Of a stretch of DNA of 40,711 bases, positions 32,126 through 40,085 are shown in pieces (position 1 is the first letter of the stretch; each line of letters opens with the position of its first letter). Under the pieces are notes generated by a model that saw nothing but the letters and a program-made list of their open reading frames with translations, was not told the DNA's origin and did not search any database. This DNA comes from Deltaproteobacteria bacterium HGW-Deltaproteobacteria-19. Its GTDB lineage: Bacteria; Desulfobacterota; Syntrophia; Syntrophales; PHBD01. Location of the stretch: NCBI GenBank assembly GCA_002841865.1, contig PHBD01000027.1, forward strand, positions 1-40,711, in the 5' to 3' direction. The translations under genes were made by a program, and so were the position numbers.

Positions 32126-32525
32126 AAGCAGACCGCAGACTTTGCTTCTCTATTTAGCCCTTTCTGTATCTTGTTCCTTGGATCGGATCATTCCAGAAGA
32201 TACTCTTCTTTCATAGGTATTCAATCTCTGATAAAAACCCGACATTAATCAGATCGCCTTTTTGCTGTGTTTTGTGTGATGATAGTCAGAGAAAATGTGT
32301 CGAGTCAATAACGAATATTGAGTAATGATATCAATTGGAAGAACTCTTAATAGTAGATTAATTACATAATAAATGCTGTTATATTCTGATGGTCACATGT
32401 AATAACAACTACTTATGCATTATGAATCCGACCATTTCCATAGTTCGCTAATATTCTCACTCTTGACATCTCCCTCAATCTCGTTCACGCTCTTTCCCGA
32501 ACCATACACAACAGGGGTCTCCCCC
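32126..32525. other. Gene-free stretch before the small lipoprotein operon
   Basis: AT-rich, with no open frame that has a ribosome site. A TTGACA hexamer at about 32463 lacks a good -10. The following sequence begins like that of the small-RNA promoter but diverges. I see no RNA structure. Confidence 0.4.
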
Positions 32526-32684
32526 ATGAAAAAGAAATACTCCAGATTTCAAGACGCCATCCTCTGTCGGGCGAAGGACTTTCAATTGGTCCAAGAGACA
32601 CAGATAGCTGACGATGGATCTGTGAAGGTCATTGGGTGGGGAAAGGATGAGACCGAATTTCCCCCCCTCTCAAAATATCTTTAG
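32526..32684 (+). CDS. Small hypothetical protein, 52 residues
   Basis: MKKKYSRFQDAILCRAKDFQ, then LVQETQIADDGSVKVIGWGK. Start at ATG 32526, with AGGGG about 8 nt upstream; a GGGGTCTCCCC hairpin overlaps this site and could limit translation. The stop overlaps the ribosome site of the lipoprotein gene, suggesting coupling. No family recognised. Confidence 0.5.
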   Translation: MKKKYSRFQDAILCRAKDFQLVQETQIADDGSVKVIGWGKDETEFPPLSKYL

Positions 32685-32694
32685 GGGGTGGGCA

Positions 32695-33477
32695 ATGCAA
32701 AGAATAATCATCGTTATACTTGTTGCCTCGGTTCTCTCCGGATGTTCAACACTTGGTTCTCTTCGACCGTTAGAAGCTAATATGTTGGAAGTTCCAAAGT
32801 TAGGCATTGTGACGCAGACAAAAAATTATAAACTCGTTGTTCAGGAAGTAGAAAAAGGAAATTCTGGAGACTCTGCTGGGGTTAAGTACGGAGATATAAT
32901 TGAATCGGTTGATGGTAAAGTAATTACAACTCCCCTTGAATTACTATCTATAATTCATAGCAAGGGACTTGGTCAGCACGTAATAATTGTGATTAATCGA
33001 TACGGGCAACAAATTAGATTAGACTTTGTTCCAATTGTTGGGAAGTTATTACCGACCGCCGTTAAGATTCGCGAACTCTTAATTAATAATGACAGGGTTG
33101 CCGTTGCAATAATTGTCAGTGAAGTAAGAAACTCTTTTAGAAATGTTCCAAGTGATTGGGCGGAATCAATGAAGAACAATGCTCAGTTCACATACGAAAG
33201 TGGTTTAGCAAGAGCATATGGTAATATAGAATCATTTTCTATAGTAGATCGATTAAGGTTGAAAGAAATACTAGATGAATATAAATTCAGCCAATCGGGA
33301 TTAGTTTCTGATAAAATCAGAACAAGAATTGGTGAAATGACGGGGGCAACTAATATAATTGATATTTCCTATACTCGCTATCCAAGTTCTTTCGGAAAAG
33401 ACGACGTAATGAGTGCTCGTCTTATCGATATCGGAACCGGGAAAATATTAGCAGTTGATCGAGTGGTTGCACATTAA
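32695..33477 (+). CDS. Lipoprotein with PDZ and CsgG-like domains
   Basis: A 260-residue outer-envelope lipoprotein. The signal MQRIIIVILVASVLSGCSTL has the lipobox LSGC at residues 15-18. Residues about 48-110 form a PDZ domain (GNSGDSAGVKYGDIIESVDG, then GQHVIIVINRYGQQIRLDF). The C-terminal half resembles the CsgG/LpoB-type fold (NIESFSIVDRLRLKEILDEY, then VSDKIRTRIGEMTGATNIID and MSARLIDIGTGKILAVDRVV). ATG 32695 has AGGGGGTGGG directly upstream; a longer frame runs into the preceding gene. PDZ plus CsgG-like domains on one lipoprotein suggest assembly or regulation of an envelope structure. Confidence 0.8.
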   Translation: MQRIIIVILVASVLSGCSTLGSLRPLEANMLEVPKLGIVTQTKNYKLVVQEVEKGNSGDSAGVKYGDIIESVDGKVITTPLELLSIIHSKGLGQHVIIVINRYGQQIRLDFVPIVGKLLPTAVKIRELLINNDRVAVAIIVSEVRNSFRNVPSDWAESMKNNAQFTYESGLARAYGNIESFSIVDRLRLKEILDEYKFSQSGLVSDKIRTRIGEMTGATNIIDISYTRYPSSFGKDDVMSARLIDIGTGKILAVDRVVAH

Positions 33478-33604
33478 AAGAATGGAATCGCTAAATAGTA
33501 ATTGGCGCCCCCCGCCCGCTGGACGATTGATCAGAGAGTAACTTGCTCTTTGTTATGTCATTGTCTACGACGTCGGCGGCACCCGGCTTGCCTGTAGGGC
33601 CCAA

Positions 33605-33630
33605 GAAGACGCAGGATCCTGCGCTTTCTT
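33605..33630 (+). terminator. Terminator after the lipoprotein gene
   Basis: CGCAGGATCCTGCG (33610-33623), then CTTTCTT. It is the same palindrome as at 19742-19755 and differs from the 5363 terminator only in the loop. It is 130 bp after the lipoprotein stop, on the same strand. Confidence 0.65.
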
Positions 33631-33722
33631 AGTCCATACCAGCACCACTCACAATCCCCCATTCCCTCTCAGGGACACGTTCCCGACTAATCCTCCCCCT
33701 ATATAACGACCGCCACTGATCT

Positions 33723-33756
33723 CCTTCCCAAGAGGACTGGAGAAGGTTTGGGAAGG
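33723..33756. repeat. 9-bp inverted repeat in the origin-side spacer
   Basis: CCTTCCCAA (33723-33731) and TTGGGAAGG (33748-33756) are exact complements around 16 bp. It is followed by GGGTG rather than a T-run, so it is more likely a protein site or structural hairpin than a terminator. It lies in the non-coding spacer between the lipoprotein and the origin. Confidence 0.5.
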
Positions 33757-34062
33757 GGTGTCAGGTTATGATCCATATATTGTGCTTTTTAAAAACATGA
33801 ATATTGAAAATTCCTCTTCGATATAAAACGAGTACAAAGAAAGGTAATTGAAGGGATTTTACAAGAACAACCTTATTACATTGAACCCGGAAAATCAGCC
33901 ATTATTCCAGAATGATTATAACCATCTCCAACCGTAAATTCAACAGAACAGAACCATCTGCTTTACTGGAGTATTCACCTAAAATAACCATCAATCAGTA
34001 ACCCCAGTCAATCTCGGAATCAACCTCTGGTCAAACGCAGAAGAAGAACCACTCCTTTATAT

Positions 34063-34231
34063 GACCATTTTGTTTTATATGTAGAAGTAGCAGGAGAATA
34101 CTTCTATATATGGACCATTTATTTTTTGTTTTTTTATGACTAAGACCATTCTCATCTATTCGACTTGATCCTGAAAGAATTCTTCTAGAAAGAATTAAAA
34201 TCTTACAACAAAAAAATAAAAACAAATGGTC
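34063..34231. repeat. Repeated GACCATTT sites and a 13-bp hairpin near the origin
   Basis: GACCATTT occurs at 34063-34070 and 34113-34120, and in inverse form at 34224-34231. Between the first two is a dyad, ATATGTAGAAGTA (34077-34089) with TACTTCTATATAT (34099-34111): 13 pairs including one G-U, with a 9-nt loop. These could bind Rep, HU/IHF or a partition protein. Confidence 0.55.
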
Positions 34232-34268
34232 CTTCTGGAAACCCGACCCGCCAGGGAAGGGGTTCCTG

Positions 34269-34300
34269 ATTAATATATCTTATAATATCTTATTATTTCA
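34269..34300. other. Likely DNA-unwinding AT-rich segment of the origin
   Basis: Almost pure A/T with a repeated TATCTTATAATATCTTAT unit, 50-80 bp before the iteron block. AT-rich repeats at this distance are typical of DNA-unwinding elements in iteron origins. Confidence 0.5.
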
Positions 34301-34348
34301 TGTTGTTTTCAGTTCCCCACCATTATGAATGGTTTAGGTTAATTTTCG

Positions 34349-34436
34349 TTTTACAGACCCTCTATCTTTCTTTTACAGACCCTCCATCCTTTTTTTACAG
34401 ACCCTGTATCCATCTTTTACAGACCCTCCATCCCCC
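34349..34436 (+). repeat. Four 22-bp iterons: probable replication origin
   Basis: Each unit begins TTTTACAGACCCT, followed by [CG][CT]ATC and 4 variable bases. Units start at 34349, 34371, 34393 and 34415, an exact 22-bp period (two helical turns). The first 13 bases are identical in all four. They begin 18 bp past the stop codon of the Rep gene at 34455 and lie beside an AT-rich segment. This is the standard layout of an iteron-controlled theta origin. Confidence 0.92.
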
Positions 34437-34454
34437 TCGATGATCTTCGTCGAT

Positions 34455-35651
34455 TCAAGTGCTGATCTCCTCCGTGGGTTTGACCTTCCTCGTGCGATAA
34501 AGGATGAACTTGATCCCATCCAGACCATCGTTCTTTTCGTATCGGTCAATGAGCCCCTGTTTTACCAGAGGTTGGAGTGCGCTCTCTTCGATGGTCCGGA
34601 CCAGGTTTGTACGGTTCTTGTCCTGCAGGTTGATCTTGTCCGCAATGGTCTGGAGGTTGAGCGTTATCCTGGGAAAGTTGTTGTTCAGAAGGAACCTCCG
34701 GTACAGAAGCTGGGCGCTCTGGGGGAGCTGATAAAACGAGTGATCCAGCCAATCATAATTCTTCGTCAGGAGGTTGTGGGCTAACATTTCTCCGAGCAGG
34801 GTATTGAAGGAAACGTAGTATTCCCTGCACACCACCACCCCGTCACTGCGAATCTCCTTGTCGAGATAACCAAATTCAAAGGGTCTGCTGAACATGTTCA
34901 TTCGGTAGGATTTCTCCTTTGCGGTCTTCGATTCCAGCAGTCGGACCGGGAATACAATCTTGAATTCCACCCGGGATGTCTCCAGGAGAAGGTTCATGAT
35001 CTCGTTGGAATTGAGATCCACGGATGTGAACTTCCGGAAATCCCGGTCCGTGAATTTGATAAAGTACCTTTCCTTCCGGATCCGCTCAATGTCCGGTGAT
35101 TCAGCGTCGGATGGATTTGAGGGCTTAGGAACCTTACCTGTGTCCAATTCCTTTTCCCGCCTGGATATGCTTTCAAGATTTTCAAAAAGGGGGGCGTTCT
35201 CTTTGGGCAGGATGTCTTTCCCTTCCTTCAGGAGAAGGATGTACCCGAGAACATCCATGGCCATGAAATTCCTGCACCCCCAGAGTCCCTTGTTGATCTC
35301 GCAGGTCTGACCGGTCTTGTCCTCTGTCCATTGAAAGGGAGACTCTTTATCTTGGTTCCTTTTCCGGACGACGGGGACAATTGCTTTGTTAACCCCCCTT
35401 TCAGAGACCGTTCTCCAGTTGGATTCGGGAGCACCATGGACATTCAATTCCAGTCTACGGATCACCTGGGAGAGCCCGTTGACTAGGTTCTGATATCGGG
35501 GATCCACTTTGACATGGTCCCGGATCTGGAGAAGTTCCTCATATTCCCGTTTTAGGGTATCCAGGTCCGCTTCCTTGTATTTTGGATTCTTGAGGGACTC
35601 ATAGCCCCTCAGAATCTCTTCAAACCGCTGCATTGCTTCCATTGCTGTCAT
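34455..35651 (-). CDS. Plasmid-type replication initiator (Rep)
   Basis: A 398-residue initiator adjacent to the iterons. The C-terminal region (FYQLPQSAQLLYRRFLLNNN, then FPRITLNLQTIADKINLQDK and EESALQPLVKQGLIDRYEKN) looks like the winged-helix of plasmid Rep proteins. The middle carries another folded block (YFIKFTDRDFRKFTSVDLNS). The start ATG 35651 was chosen because GGAAGGAAA lies upstream and it avoids overlap with the previous gene; an in-frame ATG at 35714 is possible. It is the last gene of the three-gene replication operon with the primase-helicase. The iterons just after it are its likely binding sites. No nickase motif is present, fitting theta rather than rolling-circle replication. 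Confidence 0.8.
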   Translation of the reverse strand: MTAMEAMQRFEEILRGYESLKNPKYKEADLDTLKREYEELLQIRDHVKVDPRYQNLVNGLSQVIRRLELNVHGAPESNWRTVSERGVNKAIVPVVRKRNQDKESPFQWTEDKTGQTCEINKGLWGCRNFMAMDVLGYILLLKEGKDILPKENAPLFENLESISRREKELDTGKVPKPSNPSDAESPDIERIRKERYFIKFTDRDFRKFTSVDLNSNEIMNLLLETSRVEFKIVFPVRLLESKTAKEKSYRMNMFSRPFEFGYLDKEIRSDGVVVCREYYVSFNTLLGEMLAHNLLTKNYDWLDHSFYQLPQSAQLLYRRFLLNNNFPRITLNLQTIADKINLQDKNRTNLVRTIEESALQPLVKQGLIDRYEKNDGLDGIKFILYRTRKVKPTEEIST

Positions 35652-35667
35652 GGACGTTTCCTTCCAT

Positions 35668-37575
35668 TCATTCGAATCTGGATTTTTTGGAGGACTGGAG
35701 AGGGATCTTTTCATTTCTGTCCTCCCGGTTCGTCACTGTCATCAGGATCTTGTCCACTTTCAGAGGGACTTTCCCGGTGCTCCCTGTTCCCCGTTTCGCC
35801 TTGAAGACAATCAGGTCAATGTTCCCGTCGTGTTCGATGATGGTGTCCCAGTTCTCCTTGAGTTTGTATTCCCCGTCATCCTCTTCCACAGCGCCCAGAA
35901 TCCCCAGCCAGGACGCCTCGTATTCGATGGAACCGGATTCCTTGAAGGACGCCATGGACAATCTCTGGCCGGATTTGTAGGAATCCCTGGCCAGCTCAGA
36001 GATGGCGATGACGGGAATGTTGTAGTTCTTGGCGATCTGGTTCAATTTGCCGATAATGTCATCCACCCGCAGGCGCTCATCTCCTGATCCCTTCTCAGTC
36101 CTCAATTTTCGGAGGTAGTCGATGATGATGACCGGACCCCTTCCGTGCTTCTTCACGATCTGATCAATCAGGTCGCACCACTTCTCGACCGGGATCATCT
36201 CCTGGACAACATATTTCAGGGACATGATGGTTTGGATGGATTGATTCTCACAGATCCCATGAAGGTCCTTCAGCTGTCTGGTATTGAACACATCAATGGG
36301 ATACTTCGAGAATCGGGAGAATGTGCGGTAGCGGATCTCCGACCTCCCGTCGTCGTAACTGAAGAACAGAACAGGTTGACCGGCAAGACAGATGTTGTCG
36401 GCGATGTTGTTCAAGAGGACGGTCTTTCCAGAAGAAGGGATTCCTCCAAAGATGTAGAACCTTCCCCCCACGAACCCACCATTCATCTGACTTTCCAGGA
36501 GGGTCAGGTTGTCACCGGCGAAAGGGATCCGGACATAATTCTTCTGGTACTCCGCAGTCGCTTTCTCGGAGCTGTCCAGAAAGGTTTCAATACTGACCTT
36601 CGCCTGTTTCTTTGCATTGCTGTTCTTCTCCTCCAGGGACTTGACCGACTCGAAGGTCCTTTTCAGTTCATCCAGATCCAGTGGTGGTTTCACCTTGGTC
36701 TGATTCCAGATTATGACCGTCTCCCAGATCTCTTCCGGTTTCATTCCCGTCTTGAAGAGGTGTCCAATGAAGCTGGTCGTCACATGATTCCGTTCACCCT
36801 CCTGGCAACCCTCCTGTAGGAGCCTTGAAAATTCTCCGGTGGAATTCTCCTTGACGGGTTTTTTGTTGTCCTGGTCGGGAATCTCCCGGTTCAGCTCATT
36901 GTCTCCGTCCTTGGGAGCTTTCTTCTTCCCAACCTGTTCGTTGACGTCCTTGAGGTATTGAATCATCCAAGGTTCACAGGGCGCGGGATCAAGCTCCCAG
37001 ATGGAATGTCCCTCTTCCCACCAGTACTGATGACCGGACCCGTGAATGGAAGGAGGAGCCACCACGTATCCCCCGTCAGACCTGATATCAATGGCCAGAT
37101 CCTTGTTGACGCTGTTCTTTACCGGGAACCCCGGATGCTTCATGTAGACGTGATAACCCTTTCCCGTCTTAACCTTCACCGTTTCCGGGAATCCTCCCTC
37201 TTCTTCCGCGTAGGCGACCGCGTCTTCCGAATCCAGGTCAAAGACGACAAGGTTGGAGACCGTTCCGGTGATGATGGCGATGTTTGGTTCAGGATTCTGA
37301 CCAAACCATGTCCCCACCTCTTCTTCGGTAGGGAGGCGTTTCTGGTATTCCGTCCAACCCGAGATGCAGGGTTTCTTGCACTGTCGTGTCAGGACCATCT
37401 CCCGCACCTTTTCTTTCGGTTTGGGATTCTCCTCATTGGCGTTCTTCTCCAGTTCCTTCTGGAGTGCTTCATGATATCCGTATGGCGGGTTCTTCCTGAC
37501 CATCTCCGGGCTCCAGAGGGGAATGGTTGAAAATCCTTTCTGCAGGTAACGGAGTGCGTAATCCACGTTTGTCAT
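35668..37575 (-). CDS. Primase-polymerase / DnaB-type helicase fusion
   Basis: A 635-residue two-domain replication enzyme. Residues 1-210 are a bifunctional primase-polymerase (Prim-Pol): Asp113 and Asp115 in VVFDLDSEDA, His142 in TGKGYHVYM and Asp163 in AIDIRSDGGYVVAPPS. Residues about 260-315 form a primase C-terminal helical region (IGHLFKTGMKPEEIWETVII). Residues 355-590 are a DnaB/RecA-like ATPase: Walker A GGIPSSGKT at 377-385, Walker B PVIIIDYLRKL at 481-491 and the sensor AISELARD. It can prime and unwind from the origin. Translation is coupled to the ribbon-helix-helix gene, whose end holds its ribosome site (GGAGGAAC). Confidence 0.95.
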   Translation of the reverse strand: MTNVDYALRYLQKGFSTIPLWSPEMVRKNPPYGYHEALQKELEKNANEENPKPKEKVREMVLTRQCKKPCISGWTEYQKRLPTEEEVGTWFGQNPEPNIAIITGTVSNLVVFDLDSEDAVAYAEEEGGFPETVKVKTGKGYHVYMKHPGFPVKNSVNKDLAIDIRSDGGYVVAPPSIHGSGHQYWWEEGHSIWELDPAPCEPWMIQYLKDVNEQVGKKKAPKDGDNELNREIPDQDNKKPVKENSTGEFSRLLQEGCQEGERNHVTTSFIGHLFKTGMKPEEIWETVIIWNQTKVKPPLDLDELKRTFESVKSLEEKNSNAKKQAKVSIETFLDSSEKATAEYQKNYVRIPFAGDNLTLLESQMNGGFVGGRFYIFGGIPSSGKTVLLNNIADNICLAGQPVLFFSYDDGRSEIRYRTFSRFSKYPIDVFNTRQLKDLHGICENQSIQTIMSLKYVVQEMIPVEKWCDLIDQIVKKHGRGPVIIIDYLRKLRTEKGSGDERLRVDDIIGKLNQIAKNYNIPVIAISELARDSYKSGQRLSMASFKESGSIEYEASWLGILGAVEEDDGEYKLKENWDTIIEHDGNIDLIVFKAKRGTGSTGKVPLKVDKILMTVTNREDRNEKIPLQSSKKSRFE

Positions 37576-37576
37576 C

Positions 37577-37759
37577 TTACCGTTCCTCCTTCTCCATCAA
37601 CTGATCCAAGTGCTCGATGATGATTCCTGCCGCTATGGACGCGCCCGTGACGTTCTTCCCGGGGTCCTCCAGGATTTCCTTTGCTGCGATGGTCCGGAGA
37701 TAGTCCCGGTATCGCTTGGGCAGGGTAATGTTGAATTGAACATTCTGCTGTCTTTCCAT
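37577..37759 (-). CDS. Ribbon-helix-helix DNA-binding protein of the replication operon
   Basis: A 60-residue protein (MERQQNVQFNITLPKRYRDY, then ATIAAKEILE-like helix and GASIAAGIIIEHLDQLMEKE). The strand QFNITLPKRY with two following helices fits CopG/Arc. The start at 37759 has AGGAGGATAG upstream. It ends two bases before the primase-helicase start. It probably represses this replication operon, like CopG proteins that control plasmid copy number. Confidence 0.8.
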   Translation of the reverse strand: MERQQNVQFNITLPKRYRDYLRTIAAKEILEDPGKNVTGASIAAGIIIEHLDQLMEKEER

Positions 37760-37786
37760 GTGCCTATCCTCCTGTTTAAATTGTTT

Positions 37787-37797
37787 ATTTGTTCTAG
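37787..37797 (-). promoter_or_regulatory. Shared upstream motif, copy 2
   Basis: CTAGAACAAAT on the minus strand, 28 bp before the start of the ribbon-helix-helix gene. It matches the sequence at 30712-30723 before the other ribbon-helix-helix gene. See that entry. Confidence 0.45.
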
Positions 37798-37861
37798 TCG
37801 GATAGGCAGAACGGTGACGGGTCTGTTTCCTGCCGACGCATCCACGAACCTGAAAAAGAGC

Positions 37862-37905
37862 AAAAAAAGGGGACCGACCTCTTGCGTGCCGGATCCCCTT
37901 TTTTT
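37862..37905 (-). terminator. Bidirectional terminator between the replication operon and the right-hand genes
   Basis: GGGGA with TCCCC, and CCG with CGG, form a stem around a short loop, flanked by seven A on the left and seven T on the right. It lies 18 bp after the stop of the 333-aa gene. It protects the replication operon from readthrough. Confidence 0.85.
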
Positions 37906-37922
37906 AAATCTTTCTGAATTTC

Positions 37923-38924
37923 CTACAGGCGCTTACGCCACCATTCGATTCCTTCCCGGTAATATTCTTCCGTCATGGAATGATCATCTCCCACCAAGTA
38001 GATCTGGACGAACCAGGCGTTGGGATTGGACAAGATCGCGGCGTTCTCGCCATAAGCTTTCTTCGCCATCTCCGAGTCCGGAGAGATCCTGCGAAAACCC
38101 AGTTGGTAACTCATGTCGCGGATGTCTTGGTTTATGTCATTCATGGTTAACAGGATCGTCTTGCCATTTCTGATGTCATCCAACTTCTCTACATTCCTGC
38201 GTTCACAAAAGAAATGGCTGCAAAGTTCAATTCTTGTCGAATTGCCCTGACTACCGAATGCCATGCAGTCCATCAAAAGCTCTGGCAGTCCGATGTTGGT
38301 CAAGCCTGTCGTACTATTGGGCCTCATCTCACTCTTCATAAACTTGAAAGCGTATGATGGAATCTGGGTGAAATGCTCTGGAAGTATTTCCCGAACATGA
38401 TCGAGAGGAACCCACGGTAAATATTCTTCCTGTGAATAACTCTCGCTAACCATAGCTTCTTCGATAATGGACCGAGGATTTTCATAGAGCAATTCTCGGC
38501 AGAGAATCGGAATGACACAGTCATTAAGAGCCAGAATCGTTATTATTGCTTTCTTGAATCTCGCCTTATTTAATCTTCCACCTATTAATGGGAAAGACGT
38601 GATATACTGAACTGTACCCGTCTGAGACTCCCACTGAAAATGCCCAGTAGACACCTCACAGTTCATTTCGTTCAGAAGACTCAAGTAACGGGGCACAAGA
38701 CGTCTGTCTGGGCTCATATAAGAATTCGTTAAGCAAATATTTCCTGTGCGGTAGTCATAAATTGCAGTTCCAGGAATCTGGAAACCAAGGCATTTCAACT
38801 CATAACTGAGCATATGGTCAAACGTCTTCTTATTGGACACGTTGATATCTAATTCCTTCAAACATTCATATATGGCACTTATTGCAGCATTCGTCTTTTT
38901 GTTTTCTAAACTGCCTTTAACCAT
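37923..38924 (-). CDS. Hypothetical protein, 333 residues
   Basis: No family assigned. The N-terminal half (ICLTNSYMSPDRRLVPRYLS, then LLNEMNCEVSTGHFQWESQT and FKKAIITILALNDCVIPILC) resembles a YbjN/type-III-chaperone-like alpha-beta fold. The C-terminal half carries segments such as ICLTMND-like strands and EYYREGIEWWRKRL at the end. ATG 38924 has GGAGAAA upstream. It is located downstream of the TGT-like gene after a terminator hairpin. A connection with DNA modification is possible but unproven. Confidence 0.6.
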   Translation of the reverse strand: MVKGSLENKKTNAAISAIYECLKELDINVSNKKTFDHMLSYELKCLGFQIPGTAIYDYRTGNICLTNSYMSPDRRLVPRYLSLLNEMNCEVSTGHFQWESQTGTVQYITSFPLIGGRLNKARFKKAIITILALNDCVIPILCRELLYENPRSIIEEAMVSESYSQEEYLPWVPLDHVREILPEHFTQIPSYAFKFMKSEMRPNSTTGLTNIGLPELLMDCMAFGSQGNSTRIELCSHFFCERRNVEKLDDIRNGKTILLTMNDINQDIRDMSYQLGFRRISPDSEMAKKAYGENAAILSNPNAWFVQIYLVGDDHSMTEEYYREGIEWWRKRL

Positions 38925-38946
38925 TTTTTCTCCATTTCTTATAATT

Positions 38947-38978
38947 GGGAGCCCACCCTTATAAGAAGGTGGACTCCC
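38947..38978 (-). terminator. Hairpin after the TGT-like gene
   Basis: GGGAG-CCCACC pairs with GGTGG-CTCCC (one bulge). It lies just after the stop at 38986. On the minus strand the following bases are AATTATAAG, so termination may be incomplete and leave some readthrough into the next gene. Confidence 0.6.
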
Positions 38979-38985
38979 TCTGTGA

Positions 38986-40083
38986 TTAGTTTGTCAGAAA
39001 ACCCTTCACGATACTGAAATCCTGATCCCCAAAGTTCTCGACCACGGACAGGGCGCGTATGAGCTTGTCATAGCCCCTGACCGGTCTTTCCATCCTGCTC
39101 CGAAGAAACCGGTCCAGCGATGCGACACTTCCCGCGTGCTGGAACGCCTGGCGACACAGGTTGTTGATGGCCCAGTTATTATGATTCCGAAGAAAATATC
39201 GCCTATCCGTCTCGGGAGTGTTCACGATCTGGAAGGCAGTATAATGGTGGCACCAGGGACATTCACACCGCGCCCGTACCCTGTCATTGAATGGCGTCCC
39301 CTCTTTCGCGGGCCATTGTCGGAGGGACCATGGGTCCAGATAAATCATCTTGTCGGAGTTCATGCGCCAGCTCGTCGCATCGATGGAAACCCACTCGAAA
39401 ATATGTCGGGCGAAGAACGACGCGAGCACAATCCCTGTGAAGCTTGAGTAACTGAGGATATGGACTCGTCGAACCCCCATTTGACGGAACTTCATAAGAA
39501 ACAACGACACCCCCAGTGGGTCCAGGTTCCGGGTCGGCAATGCGAGCCCGCTGTAATCCAGGTCCGCGAGATATCTCTCCAGAATCCTGAACTGCTCCAG
39601 GTCATAGGCCTGAACCGGGACCAGCAATTGAATCTCCGGGCAGTATTTATTTCGTAGTTTCGCTGTCTCTTCCGTCCACATGATGTTGAACCCCAATTTC
39701 TCCATAAATTCGTGTTGCTGCCTTGACCTGTCGGAAATCTTCGATATGGGGCGGTCCAGAGCCACCAGAAAGTCTGGTCTGACCCTGAGGGCTGCTTGTA
39801 TCACGTGGATGGGATGGAGATTGATCCCGTCCGGCCCGTAAAGCAACGTTTTGTCCGAGTCGGAATCAACCAGCACCCCAGCCAGTTCTTTTTGCAGAAC
39901 CTGATACCCTCCGCTGTCCAGCATGGTGTACCGGGGCCGCAGCTTCTCGATCAAATTCAGGCTATGCCTGACAAGGATTTCGCTCGCTGCGTTCTGCGGT
40001 ACGTTGAGGAGTACACCCTCAATGTCGCTGTCCGGCGCTACCGCCTCATTGATTCCCGCCAGGAAGTTGACGAGAACCCCCAC
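38986..40083 (-). CDS. TGT/DpdA-like 7-deazaguanine transglycosylase family protein
   Basis: A 365-residue protein of the tRNA-guanine transglycosylase superfamily. It has the substrate motif MLDSGGYQ (Asp56; TGT Asp102 region), VALDRP (Asp110), a VPVQAYDLEQFR strand, and VSIDATSW (Asp235), which sits where the catalytic nucleophile lies. The zinc site is CxCxxC (Cys273, Cys275, Cys278) and His301. The group is related to DpdA, which exchanges guanine in DNA for 7-deazaguanine bases, rather than to tRNA TGT, but the exact substrate is inferred. The GTG start at 40083 is weak; a strong AGGAGG lies in the end of the ParB-like gene, so translation is likely coupled. Confidence 0.8.
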   Translation of the reverse strand: MGVLVNFLAGINEAVAPDSDIEGVLLNVPQNAASEILVRHSLNLIEKLRPRYTMLDSGGYQVLQKELAGVLVDSDSDKTLLYGPDGINLHPIHVIQAALRVRPDFLVALDRPISKISDRSRQQHEFMEKLGFNIMWTEETAKLRNKYCPEIQLLVPVQAYDLEQFRILERYLADLDYSGLALPTRNLDPLGVSLFLMKFRQMGVRRVHILSYSSFTGIVLASFFARHIFEWVSIDATSWRMNSDKMIYLDPWSLRQWPAKEGTPFNDRVRARCECPWCHHYTAFQIVNTPETDRRYFLRNHNNWAINNLCRQAFQHAGSVASLDRFLRSRMERPVRGYDKLIRALSVVENFGDQDFSIVKGFLTN

Positions 40084-40085
40084 GT

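Noticed and set aside
34031-34225. 64-codon minus-strand frame in the origin region
   Set aside because: AT-rich chance frame that overlaps the dyad and repeated GACCATTT sites; no ribosome site.
34349-34436. CRISPR array from the four 22-bp repeats
   Set aside because: The units are directly adjacent with only 4 variable bases and no spacers; they are iterons next to a Rep gene.
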